Positions 33,904-42,540 of a stretch of DNA of 64,000 nucleotides are shown here, in pieces. The DNA comes from Paucibacter sp. KCTC 42545 (lineage in GTDB: Bacteria > Pseudomonadota > Gammaproteobacteria > Burkholderiales > Burkholderiaceae_C). The notes under the pieces were generated by a model, which was given only the letters and a program-made list of their open reading frames with translations, was not told the DNA's origin and did no database searches. Both the position numbers and the translations under genes were made by a program. How positions within the stretch are numbered: position 1 is the first letter of the stretch; each line of letters opens with the position of its first letter. The DNA lies in the NCBI RefSeq assembly GCF_001477625.1, contig NZ_CP013692.1:2480001-2544000 (forward strand), given 5' to 3'.

Positions 33904-35802
33904 CTAGCAATCGCCGCCCAGCGCATCCGGGCTGCCCAGCAGGCTGGCTTGACACCAGCCGCGCAGGCTATTGATAAAGGCAAGGTCTTGGGCGCGGCAC
34001 AGATCGCTTTTCAGCAAACGCGCTTCGCTCACGCGCCCCAGATGCAGGAGTTCTTCTCGGTAAACGCCGGGCAGCAGCCCGGCTTGCAAATGCGGGGTCA
34101 ACCAGCGACCGTCCAACTTCACGGCGATATTGCCGAAAGTGCATTCGGTCAGCTCGCCGTCTTCGTTCCAAAGCAGCACGTCGAAGGCCTGAGCCGGCTT
34201 GGTGCTGGTAAAAAAATCATAGGCTTCGCGCCGCGTGGTTTTGTGTTGAAGAAATTCAGCGCCGGGGCCGCGCGTTGCGACGGCTTGCTCAGCGAGCGCG
34301 AGTATCACGCAATTCGGGGTCTGCGGGAGCGCAGTCAGCTCAACATGCACACGCCCTTGTTCGCCAAGCGTTGCTCGCACACGCCACTGGCCTTGCGGAT
34401 TTTGCTGGGCCACAGCCTGCAGCGCCGCCCGCAACTCAGCCTGATTCAGGCGTAAGCCGAAGTGCTGGGCCGTGCGTTGCATGCGGGCGATATGGCCGTT
34501 CAGGCGCAGCAACTCGCCGTCTTGCAAGCGCAGGGTTTCCAGCGCCGCCACCGGCGCCTGAGCGCGCAGCAGGAAACGCGACTTGGCGCGCCATTCCGCA
34601 ACTTCAGCCATCGCTTGCGAATCGAGGGTGATGGCGCTGCCCACACTGGCGCGCAGCTTAGCTCCCCCGCCCTCGCTATCGACCTGTGCCTCCACCGTGC
34701 GGATCGGCACATTGAAGGTAGCCACCCCGCCCGGCTGCAGCAGGCCCAGGGCGCCGCAGTACCAGCCGCGAGCCGCCGGCTCCAGCTCAGCAATGATTTG
34801 CATGGCGCGGATCTTGGGCGCGCCGGTCACCGAACCACAAGGGAACAGCCCGGCGAACAACTCGGACAAGCGCAGCTTAGGCCGGCTCACCGCCGTCACG
34901 GTGGAGGTCATCTGCCACACCGTTGGCAAAGCGTGCAGCTCGAACAATCGCGGCACCCGCACGCTGCCCAGCTGCGCGACCCGGCTGATGTCATTGCGCA
35001 GCAGGTCAACGATCATCAAATTCTCGGCGCGCTCCTTCTGGCTGGTGTGCAGATGAGCTTGTGCCGCCTCGTCCTCCACCACATCGCGGCCGCGCGCCGC
35101 CGTGCCCTTCATGGGCTGTGCCGCCAGCAGCCAAGAACTGGCCGCACCCGGCACCGGCCGCCAGTCGAAAAACAATTCCGGCGACACGCTGGCCACGCCG
35201 GCATCACGCAGAAAAATCGAGAAGCCGCCCGGCTGAGCGCGGTGCAGGGCCAGAAAGTAGGCCGCCAAGTCCACGCCCTCGGCCAGCGCGGAATACAGCG
35301 GCGTGGTCAGATTGACCTGATAGCAGTGCCCGGCACGAATCCACTCGCGGATGCGCTCGATCTGCGCGCATTCGTCTAGCTCGCTCTGGCTGTCTTGCCA
35401 ATCCTCGCAGCGGCGTGCGGCGGCCTTTGCGCCGGCGACCGCGCTCGCAGCGCCGTCCTCGAGCCAGGGCTCGGGCGCAGTCTCGAAAACTGCAAACTCG
35501 GCCAGGGGCAAGGCCGTGTCACGCACGCACAGCGCCGCATCAAAAGCCGCGGCCGCTTCGTAGCGCAGGCCACCCAAGACCCAGGCGCCAGCCCGACTGG
35601 CCGCATGCGCCTCGTCCAGCACCGCGTTCAACTCGGCAGGCGCATGGGCGCGCAGCCAACGGACTGGCGGCGCATAGAAGGCGCCCCGCACGCGCTCGCC
35701 GTCCTCCCGAGCCAGCGGATGGCGAGGGAAGTCAAAGGCAGCGTGCAGGGTCTGCGACGCCGAAGCGACGGCAGGAGCTTCGGGAGTCAGGTCAGACGAC
35801 AT
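33904..35802 (-). CDS. Bifunctional aminodeoxychorismate synthase component I/4-amino-4-deoxychorismate lyase
   Basis: A 632-residue fusion. Residues 1-425 form the chorismate-binding PabB domain, with SPELFF, QPMKGTAARG, ENLMIVDLLRND and the glycine-rich GSVTGAPKIRAMQII. Residues 435-620 form a class IV aminotransferase-like lyase domain (PabC) with the PLP Lys in LQHKTTRR and the ELTECTFGNIAV strand. Together they would turn chorismate and ammonia or glutamine-derived nitrogen into p-aminobenzoate for folate synthesis. No glutamine amidotransferase (PabA) gene is adjacent. It starts 20 bases after orn and is followed by the SNF2-like gene. Confidence 0.92.
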   Translation of the reverse strand: MSSDLTPEAPAVASASQTLHAAFDFPRHPLAREDGERVRGAFYAPPVRWLRAHAPAELNAVLDEAHAASRAGAWVLGGLRYEAAAAFDAALCVRDTALPLAEFAVFETAPEPWLEDGAASAVAGAKAAARRCEDWQDSQSELDECAQIERIREWIRAGHCYQVNLTTPLYSALAEGVDLAAYFLALHRAQPGGFSIFLRDAGVASVSPELFFDWRPVPGAASSWLLAAQPMKGTAARGRDVVEDEAAQAHLHTSQKERAENLMIVDLLRNDISRVAQLGSVRVPRLFELHALPTVWQMTSTVTAVSRPKLRLSELFAGLFPCGSVTGAPKIRAMQIIAELEPAARGWYCGALGLLQPGGVATFNVPIRTVEAQVDSEGGGAKLRASVGSAITLDSQAMAEVAEWRAKSRFLLRAQAPVAALETLRLQDGELLRLNGHIARMQRTAQHFGLRLNQAELRAALQAVAQQNPQGQWRVRATLGEQGRVHVELTALPQTPNCVILALAEQAVATRGPGAEFLQHKTTRREAYDFFTSTKPAQAFDVLLWNEDGELTECTFGNIAVKLDGRWLTPHLQAGLLPGVYREELLHLGRVSEARLLKSDLCRAQDLAFINSLRGWCQASLLGSPDALGGDC

Positions 35803-35822
35803 GGCTGGCCTCAGTGCCCGGC

Positions 35823-36413
35823 TCAGAGGCTGAGGAAATGCTCGCGGTAATAGGCCAACTCGTCGATGGACTCGGTGATGTCGGCCAGCGCGGTATGGGC
35901 CTGCGCCTTCTTGAAGCCGGCCAGCAGCTCGGGCTTCCAGCGCTTGGCCAATTCCTTCAGGGTCGAGACATCCAGATTACGGTAATGGAAGAAGGATTCC
36001 AGCGCGGGCATGGTCTTGGCCAGGAAGCGGCGGTCTTGGCAGATGCTATTGCCGCACATGGGCGACTTGCCGGCCGGCACATATTGCTTGAGGAAGGCAA
36101 TGGTCTGGGTCACGGCCTCGTCCTCGGTCACGGTGGAGGCTTTAACGCGGTCAATCAGGCCGCTGCGGCCATGGGTGCCCTTGTTCCAGGCGTCCATCTT
36201 GTCCAGGGTTGCATCGCTTTGGTGGATGGCGAACACGGGGCCTTCCACGCGCTGAGTCAAATTCGCATCGGTCACCACCACGGCGATCTCGATGATGCGG
36301 TCGGTCTCGGGGTTGAGCCCGGTCATTTCCAGATCGATCCAGATCAGGTTTTGTTCATTCAGGGCCAGCGCGGGCGCGGCGCTGTCGTTGACGGTATCGG
36401 TCGTGATGCTCAT
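35823..36413 (-). CDS. orn: Oligoribonuclease
   Basis: A 196-residue DEDDh exonuclease with [20 protein letters not shown] (Asp and Glu metal ligands), the middle Asp in [10 protein letters not shown], and the final His/Asp in [16 protein letters not shown]. Oligoribonuclease degrades RNA fragments of two to five bases and pGpG, so it also closes the c-di-GMP breakdown pathway. A somewhat longer N-terminal lead (about 20 residues) than in E. coli is present. It is divergent from the M48 protease gene and heads the orn-pabBC-SNF2-like unit. Confidence 0.95.
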   Translation of the reverse strand: MSITTDTVNDSAAPALALNEQNLIWIDLEMTGLNPETDRIIEIAVVVTDANLTQRVEGPVFAIHQSDATLDKMDAWNKGTHGRSGLIDRVKASTVTEDEAVTQTIAFLKQYVPAGKSPMCGNSICQDRRFLAKTMPALESFFHYRNLDVSTLKELAKRWKPELLAGFKKAQAHTALADITESIDELAYYREHFLSL

Positions 36414-36476
36414 GGGGGCAGGTGTTTCGCGGAGACTTTATGTGGCCGGTATTGTCGCAGCCCTACACTTCGGACC

Positions 36477-37742
36477 ATGCTTTCAACCCTGAACCCGCAA
36501 TTTCTGGCCTTGGCATTCGCCATCGCCCTGGTGCTGACCCTGCTGGCCAAGTTCTGGCTGACCGGCCGCCAAATTCGCCATGTGGCCCAGCACCGCAACG
36601 ACGTGCCGGCCGCATTCGCCGCCACCGTGCCCCTGGCCGCCCATCAAAAAGCCGCTGACTACACCATTGCCCGCAGTCGCTACGGCCTGCTGAGCCTGGC
36701 CTTCAGCAGCGCCGTGCTGCTGGGCTGGACCCTGCTGGGCGGCTTGCAGGCGCTCAACACCCTGCTGACACCGCATTTCAGTGGCATGGGCTATCAGCTG
36801 ATGCTGCTGCTGAGCTTTACCTTGATTGGCGCCCTGCTGGACCTGCCCTGGGAGCTTTACAACACCTTTGCGCTGGAGCAGCGCTTTGGCTTCAACCGCA
36901 TGACGCTGAAGATGTATGTCGTCGATGCGCTCAAGGGCATGCTGGTCGGCGCCGTCATCGGCCTGCCGATTGCCGCCTTGATTCTGTGGCTGATGGGTGC
37001 TGCCGGCAGCCTATGGTGGTTGTGGGCCTGGGGCGCCTGGATGGGCTTCAACCTTTTGATTCTGGTGCTTTACCCGACCGTGATCGCGCCCCTGTTCAAC
37101 AAATTCGAGCCCCTGCCTGACGACAATCTGAAGGCCCAGGTCGAGACCCTGATGCAGCGCTGCGGCTTCAAGGCCAAGGGCTTGTTCGTGATGGACGGGA
37201 GCCGCCGCTCAGCCCACGGCAATGCTTACTTCACCGGCTTCGGCCCGGCCAAGCGGGTGGTGTTTTTCGACACCTTGCTGGAGCGCCTGAACGGCGCCGA
37301 GGTTCAGGCCGTGCTGGCCCATGAGCTGGGCCATTTCAAGCACAAGCATGTCACCAAACGCATGGTCTTGATGTTTGCCATCAGCTTGGCCGGCTTTGCC
37401 CTGCTGGGTTGGTTGTCCGCGCAGCCCGGCTTCTATCTGGCCTTCAATGTGCAGCCGAATATGGCAGCGCCCAATGACGCCCTGGCCTTGCTGCTGTTCT
37501 TGCTGGTGGTGCCGGTGTTCGGCTTTTTCTTCACCCCGCTGGGCAGCTATTTCTCGCGCCGGGATGAGTTCCAGGCCGATGCCTATGCCTGCGCGCAGGC
37601 CAGCGGCGCCGATCTGGCCTCGGCCCTGCTGAAGCTGCACGAGGACAATGCCGGCACGCTGACGCCCGACCCGGTCTACGCCCGCTTTTACTATTCGCAC
37701 CCGCCGGCCAGCGAGCGCCTGGCGGCCCTGTCACAAGCCTGA
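36477..37742 (+). CDS. M48 family metalloprotease (STE24-like)
   Basis: A 421-residue membrane protease with about seven transmembrane segments and the zinc motif AHELGHFKHKH; the third ligand is in RRDEFQADAYA. The N-terminal domain with ALEQRFGFNRMTLKMYVVDALKG is typical of the CAAX prenyl protease 1/STE24-like branch. Bacteria lack prenylated CAAX substrates, so it more likely acts in membrane-protein quality control, like HtpX. The ATG at 36477 lies 63 bases from the orn start. phhB follows 16 bases after its stop. Confidence 0.9.
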   Translation: MLSTLNPQFLALAFAIALVLTLLAKFWLTGRQIRHVAQHRNDVPAAFAATVPLAAHQKAADYTIARSRYGLLSLAFSSAVLLGWTLLGGLQALNTLLTPHFSGMGYQLMLLLSFTLIGALLDLPWELYNTFALEQRFGFNRMTLKMYVVDALKGMLVGAVIGLPIAALILWLMGAAGSLWWLWAWGAWMGFNLLILVLYPTVIAPLFNKFEPLPDDNLKAQVETLMQRCGFKAKGLFVMDGSRRSAHGNAYFTGFGPAKRVVFFDTLLERLNGAEVQAVLAHELGHFKHKHVTKRMVLMFAISLAGFALLGWLSAQPGFYLAFNVQPNMAAPNDALALLLFLLVVPVFGFFFTPLGSYFSRRDEFQADAYACAQASGADLASALLKLHEDNAGTLTPDPVYARFYYSHPPASERLAALSQA

Positions 37743-37758
37743 TGAAGCAGCCCCGCTG

Positions 37759-38124
37759 ATGCCTAGCACCATCGATTTACTGAGCACAAACTGCCAACAC
37801 GCGCTTGCCGCACTGGCCCCTGCCGCTTGGCCCGAATGGCTGGCCTTGGTGCCGGGTTGGCAGCTGATCAGCGCAGATGAGCAGGCGCAGCCAGCCAGCA
37901 TCGAAGCCCGCTTCGATTTCCAGGATTTTGATCAAACCATGGCTTTCGCCAACGCCGTGGCCGCGATTGCCAAGGCACAGGACCATCACCCCGATATGCA
38001 CATCTCCTACAAGCACTGCGGCCTGCGCTTCACGACCCATTCGGCCGGGAGCCTGACGGTCAATGACTTCATCTGCGCGGCGCGGGTCAACGCCCTGCGC
38101 CACGTCGGCGGCACCAGCGCATGA
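37759..38124 (+). CDS. phhB: Pterin-4a-carbinolamine dehydratase
   Basis: A 121-residue PCD/DCoH protein. PGWQLISADE, FDFQDFDQTMAFANAVAAIA, the active-site AQDHHPDMHISYKHCGLRFTTH (shown here only as a position: residues 74-95) and GSLTVNDFICAARVNAL follow the family throughout. It dehydrates 4a-hydroxytetrahydrobiopterin in pterin recycling. It lies between the M48 protease and rsgA and overlaps the latter by 4 bases, so it is part of a tight operon. No phenylalanine hydroxylase gene is in the window. Confidence 0.9.
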   Translation: MPSTIDLLSTNCQHALAALAPAAWPEWLALVPGWQLISADEQAQPASIEARFDFQDFDQTMAFANAVAAIAKAQDHHPDMHISYKHCGLRFTTHSAGSLTVNDFICAARVNALRHVGGTSA

Positions 38125-39029
38125 GCCGCTTCAGCGCCCTGGATCTCGGCCTGGTGGTGCGTGGCCATGGCCGCCATTACATCGTTGAAGACAGCGAAGG
38201 CCTGCGCCGGGTTTGCCACCCGCGCGGCAAGAAGAGTGATTGCGTGGTGGGCGACGAAGTGCGCTGGGCGCCCAGTGGTTCGGACGAAGGCGTGATCGAA
38301 GCGGTGGAGCCGCGCCGCAATCTGCTGTTCCGCCAGGACGAGTGGAAGACCAAGAGCTTTGCGGCCAATGTTGATCAACTGCTGATCCTGGTTGCCGTTG
38401 AGCCGGTGTTCAGCGAGAGCCAGCTGTGCCGCGCCCTGGTGGCCGCGGAAGCCGCCGGCATCCACACCACGATTGCCCTGAACAAGACCGACCTGCCCGG
38501 CGCCGCCGCCGCGCGGGAACGCCTGGCGCCTTACCGGGCCATGGGCTTGAACATGATGGAGATTGCGCTGAAGGCCGAACCGGCCGAGTCCATCGCCAAG
38601 CTCACGCCTTGGCTGACCGGCAAGCGCAGCTTTGTGATGGGCCCCAGCGGCACCGGCAAGAGCACCTTGATCAATCTCTTGATCCCCGATGCCAAGGCCC
38701 AGGTGGGCGATATCTCGGTGGCACTCAACTCCGGCCGCCACACCACCACCACCACGCAGTGGTACTGGGTGGACGCCGAGCGCCAATCGGCCCTGATCGA
38801 CTCACCCGGTTTCCAGGAATTCGGTGTGCGCCAGATCGAGCCCACCCAGCTGCCGCTCTTGATGCCCGATCTGCGCGCGCATGCCGACCATTGCCGCTTC
38901 TACAACTGCACCCATCAGCATGAGCCCGGCTGCGGCGTGCGCGATGCGGTGGAGGCCGGCTTGATCAGCCCGGCGCGCTACCGCATCTACGGCGAAATCC
39001 TGGCCGAGCTGACCAGCAAGCGCTGGTGA
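38121..39029 (+). CDS. rsgA: Ribosome biogenesis GTPase RsgA
   Basis: A 302-residue circularly permuted GTPase: OB-fold N-terminus, G4 LNKTDLPG before G1 GPSGTGKSTLINLL, G3 in DSPGFQEFG, and a C-terminal zinc domain with CRFYNCTHQHEPGCGV. It helps the last steps of 30S subunit maturation. The start ATG lies in the phhB stop (ATGA overlap). The gene is convergent with the decarboxylase gene at 39079. Confidence 0.95.
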   Translation: MSRFSALDLGLVVRGHGRHYIVEDSEGLRRVCHPRGKKSDCVVGDEVRWAPSGSDEGVIEAVEPRRNLLFRQDEWKTKSFAANVDQLLILVAVEPVFSESQLCRALVAAEAAGIHTTIALNKTDLPGAAAARERLAPYRAMGLNMMEIALKAEPAESIAKLTPWLTGKRSFVMGPSGTGKSTLINLLIPDAKAQVGDISVALNSGRHTTTTTQWYWVDAERQSALIDSPGFQEFGVRQIEPTQLPLLMPDLRAHADHCRFYNCTHQHEPGCGVRDAVEAGLISPARYRIYGEILAELTSKRW

Positions 39030-39078
39030 TCGCCGCCGGCCGGCCCCGAGGTAGCTCTAGGCTGGAGGCCAGCTGCAC

Positions 39079-41385
39079 TCAAGCCTGCTTGAGGCAATAG
39101 ACGTAGTAAGTGCCGTCCTTCTCGATGGCGCCCTCCACCTCTTTGGCGAAGCCGGGGAACCTCTCCGCCCAATGCGCCAGCACGCGCAAATAGCTGAGCC
39201 AGGCACCATCGGCCGGGCCGATGTTCTCGCCCGGCATGACGATGGGAATGCCGGGTGGATAGGGAATCACGCCCACGGTGACGACGCGGTTGGCCAGTTG
39301 ATCCAGCGGCAGCAACTCGACCTCATCGGTCATCAGTTTCTGGAAGGCCAGGCGCGGTGTGCAGTGCGGCACCGGCAGCTGTGCGTAAGCCTCGGCCTCC
39401 CAATAGCCCATGCGGCTGGCGCGCATCTCGGCCCACATGGCGTCACCCAGGTCCTTCACGCCCATGCCGGCATAACGCTCAGGCGCTGCGGCCAGCACGC
39501 GCGGCAAGGCCTTGGCCAAGGGCACATTGGCGTCGTAGTCACGCTTGAAGTCCAGCATGGTGTTGATCAAGGTGCCCCACTTGCCCTTGGTCACGCCCAT
39601 CGAGAACAGGAACAGCACCATATGCGCCGTGGTGCGCGAGGGCACGATGCCATGCTGCGACATATAGGCTGTCACCAAATCGCCCGGAATGCCCTGCTCG
39701 GCGAGCGTGCCGTCCTCATTCATGCCGGGGGCGACGATGCCGAACTTGATCGGGTCGAGCAAGCACCAACCGTCCGGAATGGCATCAAAACCGTGCCAGC
39801 GTTCACCCGGGTGCAGTACCCAGCATGAGGGCTCGTGCGCCAGCAGCTCGGCCGGTGCGTCGGCAAAGGCATAACGCTTGCCCGTGGCGGGGTCCGTCAC
39901 CTCGGGCGCATTCCAGGGCGTGAAGAACCATTCATCCTTGGCCGCCAGTTCACGCGCCACCTGGGCCACGGCCTGACGGCAGGCCACGGCTTCGTCGATC
40001 ACGTCCTGCGTCAAGGCCTCGCCCGAGGGGCCGGCCATCATGGCCGCGGCTACCTCGTTGCTGGCGATCAAGGCGTACAGCGGCGAAGTCGATGCCTGCG
40101 CACCATAGGCCTCGTTGAAGCGGCCATGGTCGATGGCGCCCTTGCCATCACGCACATGGATGAAGGAGGTCTGCGACAACGCCGCCAGCAGCTTGTGGGT
40201 GGAATGGGTGGCATACACCGTCGGGCCATCGTCCGGATGGCTGCTGGCCGCACCCCGCATCGCATAACGCTCGCGATACATGGGGTTGAAGCGGGCGTAG
40301 CCGAACCAGGCTTCGTCGAAATGGATGCGGTCCACGCTCTGGCTCAGCAGATCCTCGACGCCTTTGGCGTCGTAACACATGCCGTCATAGGTGCAGTTGG
40401 TCAGCACGCTGTAGACCGCGCGCTGCTGTGAAGCTTTGGACGCCAAGGGGTTGGCCGCGATCTTGGCCGCAATCGCGGCGGGCTGAAGTTGATCGGGGTG
40501 GATGGGGCCGATCACACCGTAGCGATTGCGCCCGGCTTGCAGAAAGACCGGAATGCCCCCGGTCAGCGCCAGGCCTTGCTCAATCGACTTGTGACAGTTG
40601 CGGTCGCACAGCGCGATTTGCTGCTCGCCGATGCAGGCCGACATGATGGTGCGATTCGAGGCCGAGGTGCCGTTCAGCACCGAGTAGCTGCGATCACTGC
40701 CGAACACCTCCGCCGCATAGGTTTCGCTCGCACCAATCGGCCCGGTGTGCGAGAGCAGCGAACCCAGCGCACCGCGCTCAATACCCATATCGGTGCGGAA
40801 CAAGGTCTCGCCATAGGCTTCGACAAAAAGCTGCCCGATGGGCGACTTGCTGAAGGCCACGCCGCCCTGGTGGCCGGGCGCGGCCCAGGAATACTCGGCA
40901 TCCCGGTTGTAATTGACCAGGGCGCGGGCAAAAGGCGGCAGCAACTGCTCAAAGTAGCGCTCCACCGCTGCTTCGATGCGGCGGGCGATGAAGGGCGGGC
41001 TGTCTTCCAGCGTCCAGATGAACTCATCGGCCAGGCTGGCCACCGTCACCGTCATCGGTCCACCGGCGGACTTGCGGTCGGCCAGCAAGAACACCGGCAC
41101 GGTGGCATTGCGGCGGCGCAAGCCTTGCAGCAGCTCAGCGGCCGCGGCATGGCTGGCGTCGTCATTGGCACCCAAGGACCAGTCGATCAAGACGCAGTGA
41201 ATGGCCGCGTCCGAGCGCAAATTCGCCGCACCGTCGGCATAAGACAGGGCCTCGATGACCTCGACGTTGCGCTCACGCAGGGCAGCCAGGATGGCCTGAA
41301 TGCGCCGGCTGGCGGTGGTGGACTGGCCGGCCAAATCGTCGTCAATGCACAGCACGCGGGAGCGAAAGGGAATTGAGCTTGCCAT
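39079..41385 (-). CDS. Orn/Lys/Arg decarboxylase, first paralogue
   Basis: A 768-residue fold-type I PLP decarboxylase of the inducible LdcI/SpeF/AdiA class. Residues 1-130 form the N-terminal wing domain, which is receiver-like; the PLP domain follows, with the Schiff-base Lys398 in YATHSTHKLLAAL, the His in APGHQGG and the Asp in HFDEAWFGYARF. The C-terminal domain closes the oligomer. It turns a basic amino acid into its diamine with proton uptake. Substrate is not decidable by eye. GAGGAG precedes the ATG at good spacing. Last gene of a four-gene minus-strand cluster that begins at 46272. Confidence 0.92.
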   Translation of the reverse strand: MASSIPFRSRVLCIDDDLAGQSTTASRRIQAILAALRERNVEVIEALSYADGAANLRSDAAIHCVLIDWSLGANDDASHAAAAELLQGLRRRNATVPVFLLADRKSAGGPMTVTVASLADEFIWTLEDSPPFIARRIEAAVERYFEQLLPPFARALVNYNRDAEYSWAAPGHQGGVAFSKSPIGQLFVEAYGETLFRTDMGIERGALGSLLSHTGPIGASETYAAEVFGSDRSYSVLNGTSASNRTIMSACIGEQQIALCDRNCHKSIEQGLALTGGIPVFLQAGRNRYGVIGPIHPDQLQPAAIAAKIAANPLASKASQQRAVYSVLTNCTYDGMCYDAKGVEDLLSQSVDRIHFDEAWFGYARFNPMYRERYAMRGAASSHPDDGPTVYATHSTHKLLAALSQTSFIHVRDGKGAIDHGRFNEAYGAQASTSPLYALIASNEVAAAMMAGPSGEALTQDVIDEAVACRQAVAQVARELAAKDEWFFTPWNAPEVTDPATGKRYAFADAPAELLAHEPSCWVLHPGERWHGFDAIPDGWCLLDPIKFGIVAPGMNEDGTLAEQGIPGDLVTAYMSQHGIVPSRTTAHMVLFLFSMGVTKGKWGTLINTMLDFKRDYDANVPLAKALPRVLAAAPERYAGMGVKDLGDAMWAEMRASRMGYWEAEAYAQLPVPHCTPRLAFQKLMTDEVELLPLDQLANRVVTVGVIPYPPGIPIVMPGENIGPADGAWLSYLRVLAHWAERFPGFAKEVEGAIEKDGTYYVYCLKQA

Positions 41386-41518
41386 CTGTTGATCTCCTCA
41401 AACTGTCTAGCTGGCCGCGCAGGCATGTTGCCGCGCCGCTCAGCGCTGATGTGGGGGCCAATGATTGGCGCGGGCCAGCTTGCGCTGAACCTGGCTCGCG
41501 CCCAAGGACTTCAGGCCA

Positions 41519-42436
41519 TCAAGGACGCACCCAGCCTTCGAAAGCAAGCTTGGTGGGCTCTTCCCAGCCGCCGAAGTAGCGCGCATATACCGCTGGGAAA
41601 GTCTTGCTGAGGTAGAGCTGGCTCAGTGCGCGGTCTACCAGCAGGCGGAAGTCGTCGTCATTGCGTGCCATCGCCAGGCCCAGCAGTTCGGTATTGAGCA
41701 CCCGCTTGGCCACCAGCAACTCCTTGCCAAGCTGATTGCGCGCCACATACTGCTCCAGCAGCACCCGCTCGCCGAAATAGGCATCGGCCTGCTTGGCCTG
41801 CACCAGCGCAATGCCCTTGGCATCGTCCTGGACCTTGATGGTGCTGACCGTCACGCCCAGCAGGCGCGACTTGGCGCGCGCCCAGTCCTCGGCCAAAGTA
41901 CCTTCACGCACCGCATAAGTGTGCTTGACCCGGCCCCCATTGGCAGTGGCGCGCCAGACAGGCCCGGTCACCGGCGCCTGGCCATTGACCACATCGCGCA
42001 GCTGCTTGCTCGCGTCCTGCCGAATCAGCACTGCAATGCCGCCGTTGAGCACGGGAATGGAGTAAGACACGTGCTCGCGGCGCTTCAGGGTTTCGGCCGT
42101 GGGCGTGCACAGCAGGTCCACGCCGCCGTTCGCCACTTTGTCGACCGCATCTTCCGAGGCCACAGGCACATAACGCACCGTCACAGCGCGCTGTGGCAGC
42201 TTGGCCTTGACGGCATCGGCCACCGCCTGGCACAGATCGGCGCCGTAGCCAGCCATTTGGCCATCGGCGCCACGGCTGGACATGGGCGCCACGCCGTCGA
42301 TATAGCCCAGAGTCAGCTGCCCGCTCTTGGCGATGCGCTCCAGCGTTTGCGCCGATGCCTCTTGCATCGGCAGAACCAGGCCGGTCAGCAGGCCGGCCGT
42401 CAGCAGACCCCAGTGAATGCTTGGGTAAATTGCCAT
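41519..42436 (-). CDS. Orphan periplasmic amino-acid-binding protein
   Basis: A 305-residue SBP_bac_3 protein with a signal peptide (LLTAGLLTGLVLPMQEASAQ). The mature start RIAKSGQLTLGYIDGVAPMS and GYGADLCQAVADAVK are typical of glutamate/aspartate-type binding proteins. The segment VKVQDDAKGI-like and ERVLLEQYVAR follow the family. No ABC permease or ATPase gene is near, so it either works with a transporter elsewhere or has a sensory role. GAGGAA precedes the ATG at 42436. It lies between the antiporter gene and the first decarboxylase. Confidence 0.88.
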   Translation of the reverse strand: MAIYPSIHWGLLTAGLLTGLVLPMQEASAQTLERIAKSGQLTLGYIDGVAPMSSRGADGQMAGYGADLCQAVADAVKAKLPQRAVTVRYVPVASEDAVDKVANGGVDLLCTPTAETLKRREHVSYSIPVLNGGIAVLIRQDASKQLRDVVNGQAPVTGPVWRATANGGRVKHTYAVREGTLAEDWARAKSRLLGVTVSTIKVQDDAKGIALVQAKQADAYFGERVLLEQYVARNQLGKELLVAKRVLNTELLGLAMARNDDDFRLLVDRALSQLYLSKTFPAVYARYFGGWEEPTKLAFEGWVRP

Positions 42437-42540
42437 GATTGGATTCCTCTTTCTTGTTGAGAAGGTGGCGGCGCGGCGCGCTTTCATGATCAGCATGGGT
42501 GCGCGCGAAGGCCGCTCAGACCTTGGTCTTTTCAGGCCGT

